From the NCBI GenBank assembly GCA_038496445.1, contig JALMLS010000279.1:1-64000 (forward strand): DNA of 64,000 bases, read 5' to 3'. The stretch is from Trichosphaerium sp. ATCC 40318 (Eukaryota > Discosea > Flabellinia > Trichosidae). Positions 1-9,924 of this stretch are shown in pieces. The position numbers and the translations under genes were made by a program. Position 1 is the first letter of the stretch. Each line of letters starts with the position of its first letter. The notes under the pieces are model-generated. The model saw nothing but the letters and a program-made list of their open reading frames with translations. It did not search any database and was not told the origin of the DNA.

Positions 1-2862
1 TGACCCTTGGACTTCCAACACCACTAACTGAAGTTTTTCTCCAGGTAGAGGTGTTGATTTTACGATCCTACAAGATAGACTTGCAATATAAGCGTTTCCG
101 GGTAAAGCAACGTCACATGATAACCAAGTAGGCTCCTAAAGAAATTAACAATAAATAATAAAAATTTCAAAACACGTGTTAATGTGTACGTACTTCCGAC
201 ATAATGTGTATTAGTGCATTGCTACCAATTTGTATATTATTTGAAGTAACAGTGCTTGATTCTAAAGCGAGAGATACAAGAGGTGGGTCTAAGGAGCAAC
301 TTGCAAAACTATTCGCTAGCAGCCTTGTTTTAGCATTCTTAAGTTCTAACAATACAACAGGCTCAGGTGGTAACACCATTTCCGGTGTTGAATTTTCTGT
401 CTTCTCTTCCTTAGGAGGTTTGAATGCATTGAAAGATCGCTTTACATAAGTCAAAGAAGACCGCGTAGACTACAAAAGTTAGAAACAGTGTTTACCTAAG
501 ATGACACTTTGAATACCTGCTTGAAGTCTGAGAAGTTAGCTATGACAATAGAGTGATCTCCAGCACTTTTAAAGTCGTGTGTGACGCATCTGCCAGATAA
601 GAAACATTGAGGAAATGTAACAAATCCTTGTAGCCGTTCAAAGCCTTCGAAAGCGTTCTTTGAAAGTGTAGGTGTTGAAAATTTGTCTGCGATGTCTTGT
701 TGCTCCTAAAAAAAAAGTCAATGAGCCATCTTTCAGGGAACCAAAACCAAGGGGGTGTTGTGTGTACGCACTGGTGATAAAAAATGAATTAAAAATGCTT
801 TAGGGTCATCTCCATCACGTAATATCGAATGAAGTAGACTTGTCTTATCGACGTTAAAATACAAAAAATCTGTGTTGATAATAGACACTGATGATAACGT
901 TATAGCGTAGTCAAGTCCTGATTGTGTCTTTGTAGTAAGAACAGCAATAGGCTTTGCGACACGAGACATGACATTCTTCATCAGTGTGGCACGTGACTCA
1001 ACGTTTGGTGCCTTAAGCGTGGAATCTAGAGTGTGTACTGTACGTGAGTGTCTAGGTTTTAAAGTTACTTTCTGAAGTTAGCTATTTATCTTACCTTTCA
1101 TAGACATAAAAGTTTGTTATGAGATTGTCGTGCTTAGTTAGTTCCAACTGTTCTTTCAGGTCAAGAAGCCTTGTTTAAAAGATTATTAATATCCAGTTTA
1201 GGATAAAAACCGTACCATTGAGCCGCTGCTTTCGCTGTTGGGCAAGTCATTGCAGCTGTAGCTGCCATATCAGCAAGTGCGCAAGAAGTGGCGAGAACAG
1301 TTACTGAGCAAGGACTTGAGTGTGTTGCGTGCATAGCTAAAGTAAAAGTGAGTTGAGATAAATTTATTTCACTGATTACCTTTGCTTGTGACTGGGTCGA
1401 TGATATGATGGTGACCTGTAGTACTTATTTGGTAATAATCTCCGCTAGTAGCTACAGCCTCATTCTGAATGTCTAATACTTCTATTCTCTTCTTAAGCAT
1501 GTTCGGAGGTGCTACTGTTAAGAATCCTTTCTTAACACATATATCAAACATTGAAGTTACCGAAGGAGGTTCAATAATACCAACTCGCCAAGGTCTACAA
1601 GAGGGATGCTAAGGATAGGTATGAGCGATTTTATATGAGAGCACTAGGGTGTTGGTAATTCTTTCTAACGTAGTAGCGACTCACTTACACATCCTTTGAC
1701 CTTAATGTCTCCTCCCCAACATACATAGTAGTCTTTATACCCTATTTCTTCAAGTCTTTCGCCCATTAAATCAACTGCATGACCTTTAATCATTCCACCT
1801 TAACAAAGTTGTTAGTGAAGATAGAGTAAGAATGGTATAAGAAAATTATTACCAAAGTCGAGCTGTACGCTTTTATTTTCTTTGTAGAATGATCCACTTT
1901 CATGTATAAAGTGGATTTTATCGAAGCCTACCTTAAAAAAATATTATTACAGGATACGACACTAAACAGTAAAAGATTCGCACTGATTTAGTAGTTTCAG
2001 CTATTTCTTCAGGTGTTGGGATTTTATTATTTTTTGATTTCTTTGCCCATAGGTTCTTTGCAGCGAGTATTGTAGGATCAAAGCGACCCTCTGTGAGTTG
2101 AACATATTTTTGTATTGAGCGTAGGAGTTTTTCCATCTGTGGTAAGTCAAAAGAGAGCGCTAATTTGCAAAAAAAAAAAAAAAAATCTCAATTTCAAATG
2201 ACACATGTCATGTGACACATTTTGACATTTTGTGTTTTTTCAAAATCCTCCTACCCTTTGGGAGATTGCCATATTTGTATTAGTAGCGAGCTTATTCATT
2301 ATAGATACTTCTGAGTTTGGGTTCCAGTTGTTAAACACCAAATCTATCTCGTTGAATGTGAAATCGGCAATATGCTTCAACACGTTAATTACAACTCTGA
2401 CATTAGTTTTACATACTTTTACTCTTGACAGAGCGTTAGGATCATTTTTGCGCTTGTGTACGAGGATGGTATACTGTATGGTATGAGCTACACCCGACAG
2501 CTTTACGAGATAATCTGCTTCATTTGCATCCGAGTTATCGCCATCTGCAGCAATATTAAGTGTCGGTATGGCGTAAACGCAGCTACAAAGCTGAAGGTAC
2601 GCACTTGTTGCCAATAACTGTTGTGTCGCTTGTAAACTGTGTAGCGCTTGCGATTCTGCTTCAAACTCAGGCTCAATGAACGTAGCTTCTGTCTGATAGG
2701 TATAAGAATGCTGTACGCGCAACATAATGTATTTTTTCGCACGGTGGTGTCAGAGGCGCTATAGAATACAGGGGGAGCGAATGAGGACAACCAAGCCAAC
2801 GAATTGTACATATTGGTAATAACACCTTTGTCTTCACCCAACGTGTACGAAACAGTACTCAT
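1..2862 (-). CDS. ApbE-like FAD:protein FMN transferase fused to two flavin-reductase-like domains (3' end outside window)
   Basis: The reading starts at the ATG at 2862. A 32-nt intron (GT at about 2742) restores frame, and further short introns follow. The N-terminal half matches ApbE, the enzyme that transfers FMN from FAD onto a protein threonine: NPNSEVSIMNKLA, then TEGRFDPTI, LDFGGMIKGHAVD, YVCWGGDIKVKG, AVATSGDYY and HHIIDPVT, all in family order. Its C-terminal alpha segment (SVTVLATSCALADMAATAA) is at about 1340-1220. Two FMN-binding split-barrel (flavin-reductase-like) segments follow. One runs 1010-500 and contains MSRVAKPIAVLTTK and GDHSIVIANF. The other runs 454-1 and contains ANSFASCSLDPPLVSLALES. 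The last exon reaches base 1 with no stop. A role in maturing or reducing a covalent flavoprotein is inferred from the domains only. The ApbE assignment is strong; the two reductase domains are good but divergent. Confidence 0.8.
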
Positions 2863-3060
2863 CTTAAACGAAGCTATTTAGAGTTCTTTCATGCGGTAGT
2901 TTGTGTCAACGTGGTTTAAAGAGTAGACCGAAGAAGAAAACTATTTGACTTTACAAATTGCACCTTGAAAAACTTTGTTTTTTCTACGTCAAACAAAATT
3001 AATACGACAATCTAGCAGCCCAGAAAAAAAAATCGCAACACTGCGGCTGCACTTGGCGTA

Positions 3061-4420
3061 TCATGTATTTTTAATCGTGACATTGCAACCGGCAACATTT
3101 ATCTTGTAAACCAGCTGGTTGTAGCCATCCGAAGTCTTTGTTACAGTTAATAAATACAAAGTGTTTCCAGCGCACGTAAGACGATGGATTCTAGTGTTTG
3201 AGGGCAATTCTGATATCTTAAGCCTAAGACAAGCTTTTGTTTCTCTGTACACCTTTATCACGTGACTGCTTGTAGCATAATAAAAATCACCGCGTTGATC
3301 AACGGCTACACCACGCACTACGCTCGATGGAGAATGTTTCTCCACGTCATATGTGCACACAACTGTAGAGTTACCGTTTGCGTCAATGTGTGATACATCA
3401 CCTCGCCGGTGTTGCCAAGAAGCAGAGTCAAATGGAACAGTCTGTAGTTTATCTCCCCGTGTAGCCACTAAAAGTTCTCCTAAATAATTGGACGCCATGT
3501 AAAGAGGTCTATAACCCAAACAACATAAGCACTGTGCGTTCATATCGCCACCAATACGATGTTTGTTCAGTAGCACAACTTCTCCAGAAGCTAATGCCAG
3601 TATAAGATTACCATGGGTATCAAAGCACATTGCATCAGGAACTCGTATTTGACGTAATCTTTCTTGGGTATTAGGACGCTTTGGATAAGTCTTTTTATCT
3701 TTAGGCAAACGCCCGTATTTGTGAACAAAAGCGCCAACGTCCTCACTGCTATCAGGTGTATTCGGCACAGAGCTAACAATAACGTCACTGTTTTGAACAA
3801 TCATCAATTTTGAAGGGAATTCTTCAAGTAATTCATTTTCCTTTTCATTTTGTGAAGTGCCGTTCGTTGATGCATTGTTGCCGGGTGTCAACTTTAAAAT
3901 TCTATGCTTTATGATTGTATCGCCTTTTTGCTTTGTTTTAACCTTTATACTGTAGAAGACGTCGGTTTTATCTGATAGAAAGTTAAAAACTAAGTTCGCG
4001 CTTCATTGAAGTAGTGTTTGGTAACCGGAGTTGGCGGTGTTTGGTTGGCAAAAAACTTTTGACATGCCAAAAGCCTTGCAATTTAGGCGTGACGTACGAG
4101 CACACAGAAGTTCTGGGGTGGAAGTGGGCTGTTCTTGTACAACTATAACACTTTGGCAATCAGAATCTGTTATCTTTACAACTGTTCTGCTCCTGCTGGA
4201 AGTGAAATATAGCTACATAGTGAGGTGTTAGTATTTTGGGCGTTTTTTGAGCTGTAAAAAAAACTGTATCGGAAAAAAGCCATTGGAGTACTTGTAAGTA
4301 GACGTAGATTGTATTGTAAGCGGTACATAAAATGAAAACGTAAAACCCAAAAGAAAAATTCCAAACGCGTACATTTCCGCAGTTATCATGAATTAGACGC
4401 GTGACTAATGTTTTAGGCAT
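3061..4420 (-). CDS. F-box / NHL beta-propeller protein (paralogue of the gene at 5219-6652)
   Basis: The long 3' exon (3061 to about 3960) encodes NHL-type beta-propeller blades with repeated D..GN and G.....N patterns such as DAMCFDTHGNLILALASGE and GVAVDQRGDFYYATSS. It aligns blade by blade with the divergent gene at 5219-6652. The in-frame sequence extends upstream of the TTG near 3891 without an ATG, so earlier exons exist. A candidate first exon begins at the ATG at 4420 (MPKTLVTRLIHDN) and resembles the F-box start of the paralogue. A second piece with LLCARTSRLNCKAF near 4110-4060 matches the end of that F-box. F-box/propeller proteins are usually substrate adaptors of SCF ubiquitin ligases; that role is inferred. 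The stop and the propeller are secure; the 5' exons are tentative. Confidence 0.6.
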
Positions 4421-5218
4421 ATCCACGGGTAGCAATATCGCTTTAAATAAAGTTGATAGATCCTATGTTGTGGTTAATGCGTGGATAGCAGATAGAATAG
4501 GAATTAAACGGTTTAACGTTTGGTTTTCAAAGTTTAAATTTAGTTGAAAGGTTTTTCAGCTTATTGGCCTTACCACCCATTGTTTCATGGCACCGACATA
4601 GCAAGCCATTTGTTTTGAAACCAATCTGAGCTGTAGGAAGTACGCCGGCGCTAATTGCTCTAGAACCGCCTCACGAATCTCCCTTGGCAGGTGTTCCATT
4701 GGAGGTGGCGTTTGGGTGATATTCACCTGGGGTGTTTATTTTCGTACTAATACTTTCGTTGTTGTAGTGTGGGGTGTATTCAATCGACGTAAAATTGTCT
4801 AGAGCGAGAGCGTTCTTTGATTGGCCCTAAGTGGCGATCCTTGCCTTAAAAAAACGTACAGAATTCCGTGAGCAAGATGGAGATGTTAGGTAGAAATCTA
4901 CCGGCGTTCGGCGTGCTAGATATAGCTAAAGTGGCGATCATAGAAGGTACGTATTTTAAAGTGTTTTAAAAAAAGTCTGCAAACTACGAACCCGGGCTGT
5001 AGAGTGCGTACGTCGATACGCGCTCTATTCAAGATACGGTGTTAATTGGATTAAATCAAGCAAGTGGTAAAATTCATACATCAACAGACCAATTCCTTTG
5101 GTGCTTGAGACAGTTTTAAACTCTACGCCATTTTACGAAACGGTTTATTTTTGTACTCCTTGTTACCTTTAGAACATACTCTACGCGTGCTTATATCGTT
5201 GTAGTGAGTGATAGCGCT
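4421..5218. other. Intergenic stretch between two divergent F-box/NHL genes
   Basis: No gene is supported here. A short plus-strand reading starts at the ATG near 4877 (MEMLGRNLPAFGVLDIAK) and ends at a GTACGT splice-donor-like site near 4946. It could be an orphan exon, but no matching acceptor and continuation were convincing. Confidence 0.4.
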
Positions 5219-6652
5219 ATGTTACCAACTAGGTACATTCCTCCGCAACCTTTACTTCCACCACGCGCCAAAAAGTGCAAGCAAGGTCCGTTCAATTCAA
5301 AATGAGAATACAATGATTTTCTGACGTTCGCTAAACCAAAATAAGTGAGATTGCCAGTATCGTATAAACCATCGCATTTTTTGGGATTACCAAAGGATTT
5401 ATTTGTGAACCTCGTTCAGCACGAAACACTACCTGGTATTATTAACATGCGATTATTGTGTAAAACGGCAAAGCAAATGCTTGTAGAAGTACCAGTAGTA
5501 AAGGCACGTGCTTTAAAAATCTTGAATTTGTTGACTTGATTTTCTTGTATTTAACTTCAATTAGATGCTCACTACGATACACAAGGCAACCTGTATCTCT
5601 AAAACATTTTCTCCCGGATACATAAGTGGTATTCTAGCTCTACCAAACAACAACGTACGCTCTTAGAAGATCGGTTCTCACGCTAAGATTCAAATTCAAC
5701 AGGTTGTATTTTTGGATTCAAAAAGGCATTTTGTTTGTGAAATCAACAAAAAAGGAGCAGGCTCTTTCATTATTGGGGATAACTTTGATAAGGAGTACCA
5801 TCCCAATTCTATACGTGGAGGTGACTTGGATCAAGCTACAGTTTACCAACCAATTGGAATTGCACAGAAAGTATGTTACCTTTGATTGGCAATTGAAAGT
5901 GCTAACACAATTGTAGCCTTCTCAACATGCTTTGAATCAATTCATTATTTCAGATGCTCAGCATAGAATGCTTTGCTATATTGATCTCTACAATTGGTAC
6001 TCAACGGTAGTCACTGTACAACCTACATTCTTCAATGATGTTACAGTAAGACGAACTTGCATTCCTGGTGCCATATGCTATGACCACAACGGAGACTTGT
6101 TGATTTGTGATCCTAGAAATAATGTTATATGCAAAAGAACAGATAATGGTGTACTGAGGCACGCTTATCATCTAAATACTTGTTTATTCTAATACGTGAT
6201 CTAGCCTCTTTGCAGGTCAACTATCCTTATCTGATAGTAATGCTGCTTCATGTGCTTTTACGCAACTGAACGCTATTGCTTGCAACCCAGTAACTAAGGA
6301 TATTTACATTGCTGATGGCAAAACAATAAAGTATATCAGGAGTGGAGCTGTTACGGTTGTGCACACACGGCCAAAGTGCGAAAAGATTGCTGCGTTGACA
6401 TTTGACGAAGAAGGCAATTTGTACTTTGTTGCAAGAGCTGAAAAACTACATCGTGTTGGTTACAGAGGTCATCCAGAGATTCAATTCAAAAACGGCGGTG
6501 TATTCAAGCTACACGCAAACTCGAACGCTGTTGTTTGTGTCCGTACACGGCCTTCGTTTGATCAAATCTCAACAGCTCACTGCAGTAGCGGATACTTATA
6601 CGTAGCCGGATTTATTGGCGAAACCCATAACTTGTACAAGATTAAAGTGTAG
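5219..6652 (+). CDS. F-box / NHL six-blade beta-propeller protein
   Basis: The start is the ATG at 5219 (MLPTRYIPPQPLLPPR). The first intron (about 5286-5344) joins CAAG to TGAGATT and carries the frame into an F-box-like helix pair, FLGLPKDLFVNLVQHE then NMRLLCKTAKQML. After short introns at about 5510, 5600, 5662, 5877 and 6150 the protein continues as NHL blades: DTQGNLGILALPNNNVVFLD, GAICYDHNGDLLICD, IACNPVTKDIYIADG, LTFDEEGNLYFVARA. It ends at the stop at 6650-6652. The product is about 340 residues, consistent with one F-box plus one propeller. It is a diverged duplicate of the minus-strand gene at 3061-4420. The probable role, SCF-type substrate recognition, is inferred from architecture. 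All splices preserve frame, so the gene looks intact. Confidence 0.75.
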
Positions 6653-6771
6653 ATTAAGTTAAAAACGGTTGAAGTTCATAAACTAGTTCAGTGAACTATA
6701 GCTCAAAACTCCGCCTCAGTTAATTGTATTATTGGCTCCTAACACAAAACACTTGTTACAATTTTAACGCA

Positions 6772-7209
6772 ATGATTGTTGTAGCAAACTTAAACCCGTC
6801 TAACACATGGCACTACAGGCCTGATGGGAAAAAACATGCCTATGAAGCCATGTATGGCATGCAAAGTACGGAAACTACGATTGGTGACTCGGACCGCAAA
6901 AAAATAGTTAAAACCGTTAACAAACAATTGCAAGATGCCACAAAACTAATTAGAACATTAACTGCTCTAAAGGCAAAGTTTCTGCTAATGGAGCCTGGTA
7001 TAAACCAAGATCCTGAAGTCTGGAGTGCTGTCGGGTTAAACTACGCTGATAGTATGGTCGTGGAGTGGTTGCTTAGTGCTTGCTCATACTTTATAACAAA
7101 ATCGGCATCGTGGGCAAAAGACAGCCCAGTGCCGATGGACGTACATCACAAGGTACAATTTTGGCGTACAGTAGTATTTTTGTTTCGTTGCGATGGGCAG
7201 ATGAGCTAA
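6772..7209 (+). CDS. Uncharacterised intronless protein, about 145 aa
   Basis: This is a single open reading frame from the ATG at 6772 (MIVVANLNPSNTWHYRPDGK) to the stop at 7207-7209. It has no signal peptide, no membrane segment and no motif I recognise. The sequence is rich in W, Y and M, with a lysine-rich middle helix (KKIVKTVNKQLQDATKLIRTL) that could form a coil. It sits about 120 bp after the F-box/NHL gene, in the same orientation. It is likely coding, because it is long for this AT-rich background and has ordinary composition. The function is unknown. Confidence 0.5.
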   Translation: MIVVANLNPSNTWHYRPDGKKHAYEAMYGMQSTETTIGDSDRKKIVKTVNKQLQDATKLIRTLTALKAKFLLMEPGINQDPEVWSAVGLNYADSMVVEWLLSACSYFITKSASWAKDSPVPMDVHHKVQFWRTVVFLFRCDGQMS

Positions 7210-7265
7210 ATTTCTACCAAGGTTCTTTTGCATTACATTTTCCAAAATAGACGCAATTGGGATGC

Positions 7266-7467
7266 TTATCTTACATCAAAGGGCATAGCCAATCCAGAAT
7301 TTTCGGATTGGAAAGAGAAGGGAGAGAAATAATGCTCTGTGTAAGTTAACAAGACCCTTACCAAAATTAGTTTCTTCAATTACAAAATAGTATGTACCAA
7401 TCCAATAATATCTCTGGTCTTTGATCCGGCGTTCTTCTGTGTTGTACACATGTCTATGTAATGGCAT
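7266..7467 (-). CDS. Small uncharacterised protein, possibly with one tiny intron
   Basis: It starts at the ATG at 7467 (MPLHRHVYNTEERRIKDQRY). The unspliced frame stops at 7276. A candidate 25-nt GT-AG intron (GTAAGGGTC to TTACACAG, about 7362-7338) gives an alternative ending, SENSGLAMPFDVR, and a stop at 7266. Either way the product is only about 60 residues, with no recognisable domain. It lies between the orphan gene at 6772 and the stop of the nuclease gene at 7534, and could be a relic of either. Support is weak. Confidence 0.3.
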
Positions 7468-7533
7468 GTGGTTTTATGGTTGTGAGTGCGGAGACATTAT
7501 TTTACAATTGACGTGATGAGCATCTACAAATGC

Positions 7534-9618
7534 TTAGCCAAATGGGATAAACAGCATTTTCGTACTCTCAAAGCGCTTATCACTATTTAGTACAAGCGCC
7601 TCCGTAGAGCTAATGCTGACATGTGTATCAAGTTGCACATCGGGTTTGTAATAAATTATAGTGCTGAGCAAGCTTTCTACATCTCCTTCCCACCAATATG
7701 GAATGGGAACCAAGCAAATACCTAACACGTGTCAACAACCGATTTTCCAGTTGTGCTACCATTTTCTTCGCATTGTCTTGCTTTTTCTAAATCACGTTCT
7801 TGGTGAATTGCTGCTGGGGCAACATGTGGTAACACATCATGGTAGTGTTGTTCACCTACGATTAATGTGTTTGAGTTTGTAAAGACGCCAAATAGTACCT
7901 TGGTATTCTATAGCCAAGTTGTAAGCTGGTAAAAACAAATCAACAGAAAGTGGTCCACCTTTTGATCTAGTGCCAATACAATGTTCTTCAAGCGCTTCAT
8001 CATGCGGAAGGGCCACTTTAATACACTCGATCATTTCACTAAATGTTATGAGTATTCTCTAGTGATTCAAACACAACAAAAGCGTACTATTGTCTTGATT
8101 TTTTACCAAATACAGTAAACCTTGTCCAATCCCAGTTTTCAGAAGGATACAAAACCTTTAATATGCGAGGGAAAGCATCCAAGAACCCTCCACCACCATG
8201 ATCCTCTAGTTGTGATCGAGATACACGATACCTAAGTTACGGTAGAACAATACAGAAAAACTAATAATAGTCTATTACCATTGTGAAGGATGCTCAACTT
8301 TTAATGCTTTTTCTATATGTTGTAAAAACTCCATTTTGTTATACCTGTCATTCCAGTATCCCCAAGAGTTTCGTTTACGACTTGGACTAGAGCTACTTGT
8401 AAGTTCACATTATGTAAAGTGGCACGTACCGAAAATTCCAAATAAATTGGGGATACAAAGCTTCAAGCGTTTTGCCCATAGTACCTCCATACCTGTATTT
8501 ATGGTCAAAAATCGCTTTATTAATCATAGCATACTTTTCTAGAATTCCTCGTGCGCCATGGTCAATGAGAGCTAGTCTCGAAATACCATGCCAATCATCG
8601 AATACTTTGATGTCCATGTGTTTCGCTATTTCTTCAAACTGGGCTAGTTGGTTTGCCTTGTTATCCCAGTGACCCGACGCTACAGGTCTAAACTATATCT
8701 CAGTAAACGTCTAAGACGTGATCAATTGTACTTATTAAACACCCAATTGTGATTAGGGTATATGACCAATACTACGTTGGCAACTGAACCATTGTGCCTA
8801 GAAACTAATTAGATGTGTTGTAACATCTCAATATGCTTGCTTATTTAGTATACTGCCTCCACCAGCCCTACTAAATTCTGCTTTTGACACATTGTGCCAG
8901 TCATCTAGTACTTTAACATTCAGGTTGTTACCTAGGACATCCAACATTTTTTCTTGTGCTTGTATTACATGACGTCTCGGCTTTTTCCTAACCGAGAAAA
9001 TTACTAACTTTAAACACAAAGCTGGCGTGCTTGAACTGTTGTTTAACCCACTTATGAAATGGGTACAGAGTCTTTAGTGCTCGTGCTAACGAATCATCGT
9101 GCTGCTTCATTAAGGCGCGGGCGCCATTATCGTACATGTCTTGAAGGGATACAATGTACCAACCATCAAGCTCTTTTATGCGCAAATTACTGGCTACCCC
9201 ATCAAGACACGTGCGATGATTTTCCAAATCTTTCCAATGGTCTTTCGGTGCACTCCTTGATAGTACCGACCGTCAATCAAAACAGCGGTATGGCCTGGCC
9301 CTTTGCGTACTTGAATTTCCAAGGAATCCAATCATGCTCTGGGTACATTGCCTGAAGTACACGAGACATTGAGTTATTATACCTGTCATACGAATAAGTT
9401 TGTAAAACGTGATTCCATTCTCTGTTAACGAACCGTCGCATTATCATAGAACCACCTTGTCTGTCAATTTCCTTTCTTGTTATCCTGTACCATTGATTTA
9501 AGTTTGTAATATCGAGTTGAGCAGCGAGGGTGGCTTTAAAAAAATGACGTTGGTTGGCTATCTCATCCCAGTGTCTTCTAGGGGCTCTTCGACGCTCTAA
9601 GTGCGCACAATAGCGCAC
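7534..9618 (-). CDS. PDDEXK-like nuclease with repeated W/YP modules (first exon not located)
   Basis: The multi-exon minus-strand gene has at least five N-terminal modules of about 50 residues. Each is built as ..L..W..(V/I)S......GG..(I/L)..(K/R)......L..(L/V)YP...W..W.F: YPEHDWIPWKF, YPFHKWVKQQF, YPNHNWVF, YPQFIWNF, YPSENWDWTRF. The last exons encode a C-terminal nuclease-like core: PLSVDLFLPAYNLAIEYQ, then GEQHYHDV, QERDLEKARQCEENG and ICLVPIPYWW. This gives the D...ExQG...H...K order of PDDEXK / very-short-patch-like domains of unnamed eukaryotic and viral proteins. Two introns read best with GC donors (near 9026 and 8840). The frame at 9618 opens with GTG and has an upstream in-frame stop, so a 5' exon with the ATG is missing from this call. 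The fold assignment is by motif; the substrate is unknown. Confidence 0.65.
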
Positions 9619-9924
9619 AGAATGTACTAAAGGCTTTGTTTAGCGTATGTTATTTCAAAAAACTCCCCATTCGTACCAACTTTGTGACAAATGCATTTTA
9701 CAACTTGTCGCTGGGCGAACAAGAGCTTTTTTGATATCATAACCTCGATCGCTGTTTCGTAGGCATGTTACGAACTGTGAGAGTATCAGAGCGTATAATC
9801 AAACGTAAAATAAGTACTTGCGTCCGCTTTGTCACTTTGGTTTTACGTGATTTTGTAGCCAGCACTTAATTTACAGTGCTTAAACACTTCAGACTTTTTT
9901 GGTGAAAATCACGTGTAAAACGCT

